A DNA stretch of 64,000 bases, from positions 58,904 to 122,903 of the forward strand of contig PBOG01000195.1 of assembly GCA_002724245.1 (NCBI GenBank), written 5' to 3'. The first letter of the stretch is position 1; the number at the start of each line of letters is the position of its first letter. This document shows positions 55,313 to 64,000 of this stretch, in pieces. The stretch is from Planctomycetaceae bacterium (lineage in GTDB: Bacteria > Planctomycetota > Planctomycetia > Pirellulales > Pirellulaceae). The notes under the pieces were generated by a model. The model made no database searches. It was not told where the DNA came from and saw nothing but the letters and a program-made list of their open reading frames with translations. The position numbers and the translations under genes were made by a program.

Positions 55313-56899
55313 TCAAGTCTGAAAACGGCGGATGACGTTGGCGGTAATTTGCGCGACGGCCGGATCGACCGGCAGGGAAGAAGGCCAGCAGATCGAGCCG
55401 ACGGAAAAGACCGCGCCTCCACCCGCCGGCTCGTGGATCACCATGTCGGCTCCGCCGCCGTCTGGATTGAGGCCTTTCGCGAGTACCTTCGTGTTGGCGG
55501 GCGAACTGGCGGAGACTTTGTCGGTTTCGTGGCCGCAGGCACCGCCGGGGATCCGTTCGTGCAGACTGCGTTCGCCAAATGTCTGCTCGGCCTTCAGCCC
55601 GGTGCCTGCGAACACCCAATGGTCGGCATCGATCACGCGGTAGGGGGCAGCGGTCATAATCCCGCGCTCGTCATAGACGACACCCAGCAGGTTGGCTTCT
55701 GATTCGTGGCGCAGATGAAAGCGGCTTTCGTACGACGTGCCCGGTACCCGCAGCTTGCGCATGTCGTCGTTGCGGTAGATGCATGTCTGCTGGTCCAGGA
55801 ATTCAACGTCGCCATTGAGGCCGTTTCCCCCTAGGTACATCAACCGCCCACCACGTTCAAAGACCCAGGCCTTCAACTTGTCGTACATCTGCTGTGACCA
55901 GTATTCGGGATGGGTGCTGATAATCAGCAGGCGGTACTGATCGAGGTCGAGCGTGTCAAAATGGAACTGGGTTTCCGCGTACAGGTCGTAGTCAAATCCC
56001 TGGCGTTCCAGCCAGCCGAACAAACGCCATTCGGCGGCCGCCAGATGACAGCCAGCGCGCCCGACGATGGGATCGGTGATGCAGGCGCCCTCCGGGATGT
56101 GGCTGATCGGCTCGGGCCGGTCAAAGGAGAGGGGATCGTAGTCGTGCTTATCGTAGTTGATGTGGCTGGGATCGGTGTAGCGACGCAATTCCAGCCGGGC
56201 GTTGACCGTCGGCGTCTCGGGTAGGCTGTCGGGATGGATGTAATTGCTGCGCCCACCGAAGTTGTTGTAGGCATTCCAGGTAATGTTCGATGCCAGTACC
56301 GCAATCGGCGCCGTGGGCTGGACGGGGGCCACAATCCAGGGGAAGGAAAAAAATCTCCCGGACTCTGTGCGGGCATGGAAGTAATAGAGCCCCGAACGTT
56401 CCGGTGCGGTGGCAAATTGTTTGTGGGCCGGGCTGGTGTAGCCGAACTTGTTCCACTGGATACCCGTTTGCGTGTAATCGCCGTCGGGGCTTAATTGGAC
56501 GGTCGCGCGTGGCCCGTGTTCATCAAACCAACCAATCGGGCGTACCAGCTCTTTTTCCCAGCCGTATCGCCAGAGTGACAAGTGGTAGGCTTCATCGGAG
56601 TGGACGCGAAATTCGGCCCGTTCGCCCCCGCGGACCCACTTCGGCCAGGCGTAGCCGAGTAGATCATCTTTGAGCAGCCGGAAGTGATGCGGGTGTTCTG
56701 TGGGGACCGTCAGTTCGCCCCGTTTGGAGCCGTACCCCTGGCGGGCCAGGGTAACGCGGTAGGTCCCGGCAGGAATGTCAGCATGGACGGCACCCGAGGC
56801 GCGGGACCGTACTTCCAGGCTGATCTGGTCGTTCTCCAGTTCCACCTGGGTGTCCGGCAGAGCCACATAACGTTCGTCGCTTACGTATCCGATCAGCAT
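55313..56899 (-). CDS. N,N-dimethylformamidase large-subunit-like protein
   Basis: The 528-residue protein starts (ATG at 56899) MLIGYVSDERYVALPDTQVE with a beta-sandwich domain. It continues with the DMFase large-subunit C-terminal-like domain: FRVHSDEAYHLSLWRYGWEK, ITWNAYNNFGGRSNYIHPDS, YDLYAETQFHFDTLDLDQYR, LLIISTHPEYWSQQMYDKLK, GRLMYLGGNGLNGDVEF. The family contains the iron-dependent amidase of N,N-dimethylformamide breakdown, but most members are uncharacterised and the small subunit gene is absent here, so the substrate is open. There is no signal peptide. Its stop is 8 bases from the convergent giant gene. Confidence 0.85.
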   Translation of the reverse strand: MLIGYVSDERYVALPDTQVELENDQISLEVRSRASGAVHADIPAGTYRVTLARQGYGSKRGELTVPTEHPHHFRLLKDDLLGYAWPKWVRGGERAEFRVHSDEAYHLSLWRYGWEKELVRPIGWFDEHGPRATVQLSPDGDYTQTGIQWNKFGYTSPAHKQFATAPERSGLYYFHARTESGRFFSFPWIVAPVQPTAPIAVLASNITWNAYNNFGGRSNYIHPDSLPETPTVNARLELRRYTDPSHINYDKHDYDPLSFDRPEPISHIPEGACITDPIVGRAGCHLAAAEWRLFGWLERQGFDYDLYAETQFHFDTLDLDQYRLLIISTHPEYWSQQMYDKLKAWVFERGGRLMYLGGNGLNGDVEFLDQQTCIYRNDDMRKLRVPGTSYESRFHLRHESEANLLGVVYDERGIMTAAPYRVIDADHWVFAGTGLKAEQTFGERSLHERIPGGACGHETDKVSASSPANTKVLAKGLNPDGGGADMVIHEPAGGGAVFSVGSICWPSSLPVDPAVAQITANVIRRFQT

Positions 56900-57039
56900 G
56901 GGTCGTTTCCGGTGTGCGGGAGCAGTTTCAGAGACCTGCGCAACATACGGTCTCAAAGCGGTTTGTCAACGTACCGCGGGACGTTCAGTAAGTTGGCGAA
57001 TCGGTATCGCGATTACCAGAATTCTACGGCGATCCAGAC

Positions 57040-58362
57040 TTAGGTGACCAGGCGTTTTTCGCAGTTTACCATCAGCCAGCAGGCGGTCGTGATCAGATAG
57101 ACTCCGGCGACAAAGAAAAATAATCCACGGAAGTCGTACTCGTTCTTGATCCAGGCCATGATCGGTCCCGCGGCAAACAAGCCGGCAGCACCGACCGTGT
57201 TGACCATGCCGAAGACGCGACCTGCGGCGGGGCCGCCGATGTCGGTGACCGTACCCCACCAGGTCGGTTGGCTCATATCGCTGAAGAATTTACACAGGAA
57301 CAGGATTCCCATGATGGTCTTGCCGTCTTCGAACAGCAGGCTGCTGCAGATTAATCCTGCCGCGATTATCTTGCACCCTCCGGCGATCAGTCGGCGAGCC
57401 CAACGCCGGTTGCCAATCACTTTAATCAGCCAGTCGTTGAGCATCCCGCCACAGAGTCCTCCGAGGGCACCCCCGAACAGGGGTAAACTGGCAAACAGGC
57501 CCATTTCACCTGCGCTAAAGTTCTTTTCTTGAACCAGGAAAGTGGGCATCCAGAAGACGAACAGATTGTCGGCGAAGGTGCTGGCGAATGAGGCGCCGAA
57601 AAACGCAAACAGGTTCAGGATGTTAGAGACCGACCAGTTCCAGCGAAGCGGTCGGTCGGCGGTTACCACGGGTTCACCCTGTTCGATGAATGCCACTTCG
57701 GCCTCGTTCACTTTAGGGTGTTGGCGTGGTGTGTTGCGAAAGAGAAAGATAAACGCCACGGCAAAGATCACGCCGCTGATGGCAGTGGTGACCAGGGCTG
57801 TTTGCCAGGTTATACCCAGCCATTCCATCAGTAGTGTTGCAATGATCAAGGAAGAACAGGCGCCACCGGCGCGGCCGGCGAACGACGAAATGAAACCCTG
57901 TTGCGAGGTTCGTGTGGCCCGGGGGATCCAGCTTTGGGTAATCTTGCCCAGGCAGGGGTAGCAGGGAGCCTGGACCAGTCCCATGGCCAGGCGAATGGTG
58001 GCCAGTCCGTAGTAGGCGGTGACCACGGCGGGCGCTGCGGCGACGATCGACCAGAGGATTGCGCTGCAGGGAATCACCAGGTGGGGCCCCAGCAGGTCGC
58101 CTGCCAGTCCACCCGGGAATTGCCCCAGTCCATAGGTGATGCCGATCAGCCCATCCAACCAGCCGACCTGCTGTTCGGTCACGACGCCGTCTTCTAGCAG
58201 GTACGGTTTGATCACTCCCCAGGAATAGCGATGGACGTAGTTGATGTAGCTGGCCAGTGCTGCCAGGCTAAAAATCACCCAGCGGACATTGGTCGGCCGT
58301 GATGGTGGCGGCACCCGGATTTCACTGGGTGCTGTCGACGCGTCGTGGAGAGGAGCAGCCAT
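57040..58362 (-). CDS. MFS transporter (ACS/OPA-like)
   Basis: The 440-residue protein has 12 predicted helices of the major facilitator superfamily. The start at 58362 precedes a short polar segment and the first helix WVIFSLAALASYINYVHRYS. YGLGQFPGGLAGDLLGPHLV is the loop 2-3 motif and LAMGLVQAPCYPCLGKITQS is typical of the anion:cation symporter and organophosphate:phosphate groups. The substrate is probably an organic anion or sugar acid, not determined here. The track start at 58494 runs into the ArsM-like gene. It is 55 bases after that gene and 140 bases before the DMFase-like gene, on the same strand. Confidence 0.9.
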   Translation of the reverse strand: MAAPLHDASTAPSEIRVPPPSRPTNVRWVIFSLAALASYINYVHRYSWGVIKPYLLEDGVVTEQQVGWLDGLIGITYGLGQFPGGLAGDLLGPHLVIPCSAILWSIVAAAPAVVTAYYGLATIRLAMGLVQAPCYPCLGKITQSWIPRATRTSQQGFISSFAGRAGGACSSLIIATLLMEWLGITWQTALVTTAISGVIFAVAFIFLFRNTPRQHPKVNEAEVAFIEQGEPVVTADRPLRWNWSVSNILNLFAFFGASFASTFADNLFVFWMPTFLVQEKNFSAGEMGLFASLPLFGGALGGLCGGMLNDWLIKVIGNRRWARRLIAGGCKIIAAGLICSSLLFEDGKTIMGILFLCKFFSDMSQPTWWGTVTDIGGPAAGRVFGMVNTVGAAGLFAAGPIMAWIKNEYDFRGLFFFVAGVYLITTACWLMVNCEKRLVT

Positions 58363-58417
58363 AGTGCGTCTCGCGGACGGTGTCCAGGAAAAAGATTGCC
58401 AGGTTAATTGAACATCC

Positions 58418-59608
58418 TCAGCAGCATTCACCGGGACCGCAGCAGTCGCTGACGGGCAGCTGGGTGAGAGTGTCACGCCCCGCCTTGGTCTCACCTGCAG
58501 CGCGGACTGTGTTGCGGCGTCCGTCGAAAGGGGCCGCGGTCTGCGGATCGACAGCTTGCTGGGGAGCGATCCGGATCACCTGGTCGCGGTAGGGGACTTG
58601 TTCATACAGGGTAAACGTCTGGTCGCCGACCGCCTGCGGTACACCGCGCGTCAGGGTGTTGCCCTGGTCGTCGGTGACAGCGGCAAAGGGACCCCGGTAG
58701 ACGACCGCCTGACCGAGGTCCTGTTCGGATTGTGGTGGGTGCTTGAAGGCCTGCACCGTCAGGCTGCGAAATTCGATTCCCTCGACGGTTGCCCAGGCTT
58801 CGCTTTGGCGTGAGAGAATCTCCATGCCGTGAAAGCCGGCAGCGGCAAACGCGTCCAGGAAAGCTGCTTGCTGGAACGCACCGCTGATACACCCGCTCCA
58901 CAACTGCGGATCGTTCTGTAAATGCATGGGAACGGGTTCGTCGCTGACAATGTCACTGATGACGGCACGGCCACCACTGCGCAAGACACGAAACACTTCG
59001 CTGAACAACTGCTGGCGAGCCGCTGGGGCAACGAGGTTCAGCACGCAGTTGGAGACGACGACATCGACCGAGTCGCTGGCCACCATCGGGGATTCTGCCC
59101 GGCAGCGGTCGGCCTGTTGTTGCGCCGCCAGCCAGTCATCCGTGGAGCCGATGGGATGCTGTTGGAGGTAGCTCTCCCAGCGATCGAGATCGAGTGCCAG
59201 ATCCTGAATCCGTCCGCGATGAAAGTGGACATTGTCCCAGCCGATCGCCGTACTGATTTGCGGCTGGAAGCGACGTGCCAGTTGAAGCATGTCCTGGTTG
59301 ATGTCGACGCCGATGACCCGACCTTGTTGGCCCACGATTTGTGAGGCGATATAGCAGACTTTGCCGCCACCGCTGCCCAGGTCGAGCACGGTTTCACCAG
59401 GGCGTACGTAACGCGAGGGGTCCCCACAGCCGTAGTCTTTCTCGATCAGCTCTTGAGGCAGTACTTCCAACCAGCGGGTGTCGTACTCGACTGGACAGCA
59501 GAGTGCTGCTTCAGGTTGCGCCGAAGCGGCCGAATAGCGATCGGCAACTGCTTGTTCGACATCGACAGTGGCCGGTGGTTGGGATAGTTGGTTGAGCGCC
59601 GAATTCAC
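58418..59608 (-). CDS. ArsM-like SAM-dependent methyltransferase
   Basis: The 396-residue protein starts with GTG at 59608, with AAGGAG 8 bases upstream. It has an N-terminal block ALCCPVEYDTRWLEVLPQEL and DYGCGDPSRYV, then the SAM motif VLDLGSGGGKVCYIASQIVG, VIGVDINQDMLQLARR, VVSNCVLNLVAPAARQQL and WSGCISGAFQQAAFLDAFAA, where the Cys residues sit as in arsenite methyltransferases. The C-terminal 90 residues (VVYRGPFAAVTDDQGNTLTR) and the CCGPGECC end resemble cyanobacterial relatives with a Cys-pair tail. Arsenic methylation is the best hypothesis; another soft-metal or metalloid substrate is possible. Confidence 0.8.
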   Translation of the reverse strand: MNSALNQLSQPPATVDVEQAVADRYSAASAQPEAALCCPVEYDTRWLEVLPQELIEKDYGCGDPSRYVRPGETVLDLGSGGGKVCYIASQIVGQQGRVIGVDINQDMLQLARRFQPQISTAIGWDNVHFHRGRIQDLALDLDRWESYLQQHPIGSTDDWLAAQQQADRCRAESPMVASDSVDVVVSNCVLNLVAPAARQQLFSEVFRVLRSGGRAVISDIVSDEPVPMHLQNDPQLWSGCISGAFQQAAFLDAFAAAGFHGMEILSRQSEAWATVEGIEFRSLTVQAFKHPPQSEQDLGQAVVYRGPFAAVTDDQGNTLTRGVPQAVGDQTFTLYEQVPYRDQVIRIAPQQAVDPQTAAPFDGRRNTVRAAGETKAGRDTLTQLPVSDCCGPGECC

Positions 59609-59661
59609 AGAAGGCTCCTTGGGTTCCTCAACAGGTGACTGGGAGTGGAGCGAGCAGGAGG

Positions 59662-60411
59662 CTACTCTCCGATTTCCGCCATCGCTTCATCGGGAATATT
59701 GAAGTTCGCGGAAACATTCTGGACATCGTCATGGTCGTCGAGCTCTTCCATCAATTTGAGCACTTTACGCGAGGTCTCGACGTCTAAATCCACCGTATTG
59801 TTCGGAATGCGGGTGATCTGCTTAGCTTCGACCGCCACTTCTGCCGCGGCCAACGCAGCCGAGACGTCGGAAAACGTCTCCGGCTCACAGGTGACGTGGA
59901 ACTTGCCCTCTTCGGTGCGGACATCGTCGCCGCCGGATTCCAGGACGGTTTCCATCAACAGTTCTTCGTCGGTTGCCTCCGCATCGATGACAAACAGGCC
60001 TTTGCGTTCGAACAGGTAGGCCACACAATTACTACTGCCCAACTTGCCACCATGGACTTCAAACACTTTGCGGAGTTCTGGTGCGGTCCGGTTGCGATTG
60101 TCGGTGAGAATGTCACACATGACGGCGACGCCGCCCGGTCCATAACCCTCGTAGATGACTTCTTCGACCCGTGCCCCGGCCAACTCTCCGGTCCCTTTCT
60201 TGACCGCGCGGGCGATATTCTCTTTAGGCATACTGACCGCGCGGGCATCGGCAATCGCGGTGCGCAGGCGAATGTTGGTTTCCACATCGCCTCCTCCCAT
60301 CTGGGCCGCGACGATGATCGCCTTGGAGAGTTTGCTCCAGACTTTGCCACGCTTGTTGTCGATCAGCGCTTTTTTGTGTTTGATGCCTGCCCAATGGGAA
60401 TGGCCTGCCAT
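59662..60411 (-). CDS. YebC/PmpR family protein
   Basis: The 249-residue protein begins MAGHSHWAGIKHKKALIDNK and contains ARAVSMPKENIARAVKKGTG, EEVIYEGYGPGGVAVMCDIL and NRTAPELRKVFEVHGGKLGS, the classic YebC blocks; the length is standard. Members have been described both as DNA-binding regulators and as factors that relieve ribosome stalling, so the exact role is open. A GAGGTG ribosome binding site precedes the ATG. It begins 15 bases after the TPR gene stop. Confidence 0.96.
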   Translation of the reverse strand: MAGHSHWAGIKHKKALIDNKRGKVWSKLSKAIIVAAQMGGGDVETNIRLRTAIADARAVSMPKENIARAVKKGTGELAGARVEEVIYEGYGPGGVAVMCDILTDNRNRTAPELRKVFEVHGGKLGSSNCVAYLFERKGLFVIDAEATDEELLMETVLESGGDDVRTEEGKFHVTCEPETFSDVSAALAAAEVAVEAKQITRIPNNTVDLDVETSRKVLKLMEELDDHDDVQNVSANFNIPDEAMAEIGE

Positions 60412-60426
60412 GAATTACACCTCAGA

Positions 60427-62673
60427 CTAGGTATCAGTAGTACGGAATTGACGGAGCTTTGTCTGCACAGACTCGATTTGTTGAAGATTGTTTTCTGCTT
60501 TGAAAACGGCTAAGGCGCGCTCCCAGGTGGCCTGAGCTTTTTCTAGGTGTTCTAGTTTCAGATAGGCGTCTCCCAGGTGGTCCAGGATGACCCCGTCGGC
60601 GGTTTGTGCCACCGCTTTTTCCAGTTCGACTGCCGCCTGCTGGAATTGTCCCAGACGGTAATAGACCCATCCCAGGCTATCGCGATAGGCTGCATTGTTG
60701 GGTTCGGCTGCTACCGCCCGTTTGACCATCAGCAGAGACCTGGCCAGATGTTTGTTTTGATCCGCCCACAGGTAGCCCAGGTCATTGAACGCACCGATGT
60801 CCTCGGGAAATTCATCGAGAATTTCTTCCAGCCAGCGTTCCGCGGAGGGAAAATCACCCTCGCGCAGCGCGAGGGTAGAGAGGATGAAACGCGCTTGTCG
60901 ACAGATGCGACGGATCTGGTCGTTGTCGAAGCGGGAATCAAATTTGTCGAGGAAGGCCAGGTACTGCCGTTTCGCGTCGTCATATCGTTTTCCCCTGTAC
61001 AAAACCCAGGGGATCTGGCTTTGTGCGACGAACTGGTCAGGTTTGATATCGATAGATTTGCGAACTGCCTGGAGGGCTGGTTCGACTTGCTGGTCGGCGA
61101 CCAGCGCATCGGCCAGCAGAAGATACAATAGCGGTTGCTTATCCTGGTTCGTTTGTGCTTGCAGGGCCGCGCGGAATGCCTCGGCGGCCTGTGGAAAACG
61201 CTTTGCCTGATACATCCGTCGCCCCCAATTACTGCAGCGTTGGACATTGGCCACAGGGGCCAGGCGGCGAGTGGTCTCGAACCACTTGTCAGCCTCCTCG
61301 AAACGCTGGGCAATGGCCGTCAAGATGGCCATCACATACGCGGCCCGCGTGGCGATTTTCACATCCTCAGGCGCGTTGTCCTGCGCATACGCCAGGAGAC
61401 GATCGAGCACCTGTCCCTCGTCCTGCTTAACCATTTGCATCAGCTGCGCGTTGAGTGATTCCAGTTGCGGATCCTGCGCGACGGTTTCGGTCAGGATGCG
61501 ATAGAGAGATCCGATCGCATCTTGCTGTAGATAAATACGCACCAATCCGCGGTTCAGATTGACGGCAGGCTTTTGTTCGCGCAGTTTTTGAAACAGGGTT
61601 TCCGCTTCGGGCAGGCGTCCCTGGGAACGCCAGGATTCTGCCAGATAGATGCTCAGAGGCCGGTTGTCAGTTTGGGTTTTGTAAAGTTCGGCGAGTTGTG
61701 CCTCCAGCCTGGCGAGTGCTTGCTGCTTGTCACCTGTCTGCACCAGCAGCAGACGTCGCAGTAGCTCGTAGGGGCTGGTGCCGGCGTCTGTTTGGCCACT
61801 CTCCAGATACTGCTGGAGTTGTGCCAGCGCCTCTGGAATGTTCTTGCGCACCGCTTCGACACGTGCCCGACGAAACGCCAACAGAGCGGGATTGGGTTGT
61901 CCTTCATCTGCCTTCGCGAACATCTCGAGCGCCGCATCGAATTGTCCACTTTGCAAATAACCGTTGGCCAGCAGCAGACAGGTCGCGTTTTTGGTTCCCA
62001 GGAGCCTTTTCAACTGGCGCGAGGAAATCGAATACTCCATGGGTTTCTTGATCGCCTTGCGAACCAAATCGAAGTATTCAATGGACCGGTCCGGTTGCTT
62101 CAAGATCAAGCAAAGCCGGCCCATTTCAACATGTTGCACCACCCACCTCAGACTGGGAGATTTCGTGCCCTGGATTTTTGTTAGTCGCTCGTACAGCTGA
62201 AGTGCACGCCGTGGTTGATTGTTTCGTGTCAGATGGACTGCCAGTTGGGTCAGCAATTGAGGATCGGACAGGCCTTGTTCGGCGGCGATCACGGCGTAGC
62301 GATAGCCTTCTGCCTGGCGGTTGACGCTGGTTTGGAATGCCAGGGGAACGATGCGTTCCATAATCGGTACGGCGGTGGGATGGTACCGCCAGGCACGCTG
62401 GTAGCGGCGCAAGGCATTTCCCAATTCGCCCCGCTGCATGAGCATCCGCGCGTGCGCCAGGAGCGCTGTGGCGTGTACGACATCGGTGTCGCGCTCGGAC
62501 CGTGGTTGGCGCGAGATGAGGGGGAGCGGCCGTTCGTCAAACAGGTCCCCGACGGGTTCGGGGGGCTGGTCTGCGCTGGGGGAGATTGCGTCGGTGGCAT
62601 CGGCGGATGGCTTTCCCGCCAGCATCGCGGCGCCCCACGCCGCCATCACTAACCCTGCCCAAATCCTTGGCAC
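60427..62673 (-). CDS. Exported TPR-repeat protein
   Basis: The 748-residue protein is mostly TPR repeats (ALRRYQRAWRYHPTAVPIME, RALQLYERLTKIQG, SGQFDAALEMFAKADEGQPN, PAYRDSLGWVYYRLGQFQQA-type helices near the C-terminus). The GTG at 62673 is chosen as start: AGGAG lies 9 bases upstream and the result is a short signal peptide (IWAGLVMAAWGAAMLAG). The track start is a TTG 15 codons earlier. A Pro/Glu/Asp-rich stretch follows the signal. It is the first gene of the minus-strand run YebC, ArsM-like, MFS, DMFase-like. A periplasmic scaffold role is inferred; no catalytic motif is visible. Confidence 0.88.
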   Translation of the reverse strand: MPRIWAGLVMAAWGAAMLAGKPSADATDAISPSADQPPEPVGDLFDERPLPLISRQPRSERDTDVVHATALLAHARMLMQRGELGNALRRYQRAWRYHPTAVPIMERIVPLAFQTSVNRQAEGYRYAVIAAEQGLSDPQLLTQLAVHLTRNNQPRRALQLYERLTKIQGTKSPSLRWVVQHVEMGRLCLILKQPDRSIEYFDLVRKAIKKPMEYSISSRQLKRLLGTKNATCLLLANGYLQSGQFDAALEMFAKADEGQPNPALLAFRRARVEAVRKNIPEALAQLQQYLESGQTDAGTSPYELLRRLLLVQTGDKQQALARLEAQLAELYKTQTDNRPLSIYLAESWRSQGRLPEAETLFQKLREQKPAVNLNRGLVRIYLQQDAIGSLYRILTETVAQDPQLESLNAQLMQMVKQDEGQVLDRLLAYAQDNAPEDVKIATRAAYVMAILTAIAQRFEEADKWFETTRRLAPVANVQRCSNWGRRMYQAKRFPQAAEAFRAALQAQTNQDKQPLLYLLLADALVADQQVEPALQAVRKSIDIKPDQFVAQSQIPWVLYRGKRYDDAKRQYLAFLDKFDSRFDNDQIRRICRQARFILSTLALREGDFPSAERWLEEILDEFPEDIGAFNDLGYLWADQNKHLARSLLMVKRAVAAEPNNAAYRDSLGWVYYRLGQFQQAAVELEKAVAQTADGVILDHLGDAYLKLEHLEKAQATWERALAVFKAENNLQQIESVQTKLRQFRTTDT

Positions 62674-62907
62674 GTTGGCGAACTCCTGATTCAGCAAGTA
62701 TTTAGGACAACACTGCAACTACAGCCTGGGCACAAGCCGCTAGTTTACCAGACGTCAATGTGCCGTTCCATGTGTCCTCCAGTGGAGCCGATCTGTCCCG
62801 GCGGTGCCCTTCTTCCGGTGAGAATACGCTGTCACTGCGCAGCTCGGACGAGAACGTCCGTGTGACCGCATTGTCGCTGGGCCAGTGGCTGCGTACGATG
62901 TGGCGGC

Positions 62908-63843
62908 ATGACTCGTTCCCCTACCCCTCAGACTGCTGCGGCGCCGATTGATGCGACTTCGGCTTCGCTTGTATTGCTTACTGCCGCACTGTGGGGGGGC
63001 ACTCCCGTTGCGATTCGCTTCGCCTCCGATGTCATCCCTCCTGTGACCATGGCGGGATTGCGGTTTGTGATTGCCACTGGGTTCATGCTTGTCTGGTGCC
63101 GGTGGGAGCGAACTGGTTTAGGTCTGAGTCGCAAGCAGCTGAGCTGGGCGTTTGGATTAGCCATCATCCTGTTTTTGCAGATTTCCAGTTTCAACATCGG
63201 TGTCCAGCTCTCCAACTCCTCGCACGGCGCAATGTTGATCAACACGTTCGTGTTTTGGGTGGTGGCGTTTGAGCATTTTGTCACCCGCAGCGATCGGTTG
63301 ACGGTGCGTAAATTGACGGGGTTAATTGTGGCGGGCGCAGGGGTTGGCTTGATTCTCACCGTCGATCAGGTTGCGGGCGCCGGCGTGGCATCTGTTGATG
63401 CGCCGTCGCTGGCCGGTGATCTGGTGTTAATTCTCAGTGCCGTATTGCTGGCGATCCGGATTACGTACACCAAACACGCGTTGCAGAAGATGGAAACCGG
63501 AAAACTCATCTTCTGGCAAGACTTGCTGGGGGTTGGCTTGTTCTTGGGGTACGGAGTGCTTGGGGAGTCGTTTCGATTGGCTGATCTGACGTCCGTAGCG
63601 ATTTGGGGATTGTTGTATCAGGGAGTCGTGGTAGCAGGTTTTTGTTTTGCCATGCATGCGAGTTTATTGCGCAAACACTCTGCATCCCAGTTGGCCGTAT
63701 TCAGTTTTACAACACCGTTATTCGGTGTCATGTTGGCGAGCCTGTTGCGGTCCGACCGGTTGTCGGCCTGGCTGCTTGTTTCAGCGGTCTGTGTTGCGCT
63801 GGGGATCTACCTGGTCAACAGCGGAAAAAAGAAGGCAGCCTAG
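62908..63843 (+). CDS. DMT superfamily transporter (EamA family)
   Basis: The 311-residue protein has ten predicted helices forming two EamA repeats. The first begins LVLLTAALWGGTPVAIRFAS with VTMAGLRFVIATGFMLVWCR; the second begins LAGDLVLILSAVLLAIRITY and ends with VFSFTTPLFGVMLASLLRSD and a Lys tail. Such proteins export or import amino acids, nucleosides or other metabolites; the substrate cannot be told. It is a single gene with its ATG at 62908 and faces the partial VOC gene convergently. Confidence 0.92.
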   Translation: MTRSPTPQTAAAPIDATSASLVLLTAALWGGTPVAIRFASDVIPPVTMAGLRFVIATGFMLVWCRWERTGLGLSRKQLSWAFGLAIILFLQISSFNIGVQLSNSSHGAMLINTFVFWVVAFEHFVTRSDRLTVRKLTGLIVAGAGVGLILTVDQVAGAGVASVDAPSLAGDLVLILSAVLLAIRITYTKHALQKMETGKLIFWQDLLGVGLFLGYGVLGESFRLADLTSVAIWGLLYQGVVVAGFCFAMHASLLRKHSASQLAVFSFTTPLFGVMLASLLRSDRLSAWLLVSAVCVALGIYLVNSGKKKAA

Positions 63844-63890
63844 GCCACCATCAACGCATTTGGTTTACCTGGTTGCGCGGCAGGGACGCG

Positions 63891-64000
63891 TTAGGAGGTA
63901 CCACTTTCCGATGCGTGTCCCGCGGCGACAATTTCAAAGATATAGCCATTCGGTTCGCGGAAAAAAAACCGCTCGAAAGGAGTTGGTCGTTGTGGCGGGA
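63891..64000 (-). CDS. VOC/glyoxalase family protein (partial, N-terminus outside window)
   Basis: The last 36 codons of a minus-strand gene enter from the right edge and stop at TAA (63893-63891). They read PFERFFFREPNGYIFEIVA followed by a short Gly/Ser tail. The FFREPNGYIFE block is the C-terminal motif of the vicinal oxygen chelate superfamily, where the Glu is a metal ligand. The member type (glyoxalase I, bleomycin-resistance-like, dioxygenase) cannot be told. It is too short for the ORF track. Confidence 0.75.
   Translation of the reverse strand, partial: PPQRPTPFERFFFREPNGYIFEIVAAGHASESGTS

Overview
The window looks like a chromosomal segment of a planctomycete (Planctomycetota). The signs are the family mix (a DUF1501 protein, a sulfatase, PQQ-like and prenyltransferase/squalene-oxidase repeat proteins, a Gfo/Idh/MocA-like protein, a long hypothetical of over 2100 residues, TolQ/ExbD with a serine/threonine kinase), moderately high GC, scattered housekeeping genes and many single-gene transcription units. 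I see no rRNA, tRNA, CRISPR array, insertion sequence or prophage. The genus cannot be read from the sequence.

Layout. 1-11393 (minus) is one long, tightly packed operon: TPR-type exported protein, TolQ/ExbB, ExbD, ExbD, exported TPR protein, a 1232-residue single-pass membrane protein, an exported 334-residue protein and a protein kinase cut by the window edge. It reads like an uncharacterised proton-motive-force-driven envelope machine with its own kinase. 11714-15695 (minus) holds NAD-dependent DNA ligase, a cupin, a small membrane protein and an unknown protein. 15979-19138 (plus) holds a PQQ-like beta-propeller protein and a small respiratory-assembly module (SCO1, DUF420, CPTCK protein). 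19218-24883 (minus) holds a sulfatase, an odd Gfo/Idh-like fusion, cytidine deaminase and a prenyltransferase-repeat protein. 25208-27616 (plus) holds a sulfotransferase and a family 2 glycosyltransferase. DUF1501, a metallophosphoesterase, a helical-repeat protein, RibD and a SEC-C/TPR protein follow up to 35199.

35623-39432 (plus) holds a Na+/Ca2+-type antiporter, a methyltransferase and RtcB. 39471-42158 (minus) holds an LptE-like and a BamD-like outer-membrane-assembly lipoprotein plus RecO. 42533-44082 (plus) is a truncated PpiC/SurA-like protein translationally coupled to HupE/UreJ. 44124-47867 (minus) is type II isoleucyl-tRNA synthetase preceded by a tiny polyacidic protein. 48909-55304 (plus) is a 2131-residue exported protein. 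55313-62673 (minus) is a co-directional run: TPR protein, YebC, ArsM-like methyltransferase, MFS transporter and a DMFase-large-subunit-like protein. A DMT (EamA) transporter and the 3' end of a VOC/glyoxalase gene close the window.

The least explained items are two orphan intergenic transcription-unit signatures, each with a promoter-like element and a hairpin-plus-U-tract but no ORF (about 35217-35367 plus and 48309-48439 minus). They may be small structured RNAs. The others of note are the TolQ/ExbD-kinase operon with its helical-repeat protein, the Gfo/Idh-like fusion with a degenerate nucleotide-binding loop, and the giant exported protein. Start sites were re-chosen from the ORF track wherever a signal peptide, Shine-Dalgarno sequence, ATGA overlap or family alignment favoured an internal start.
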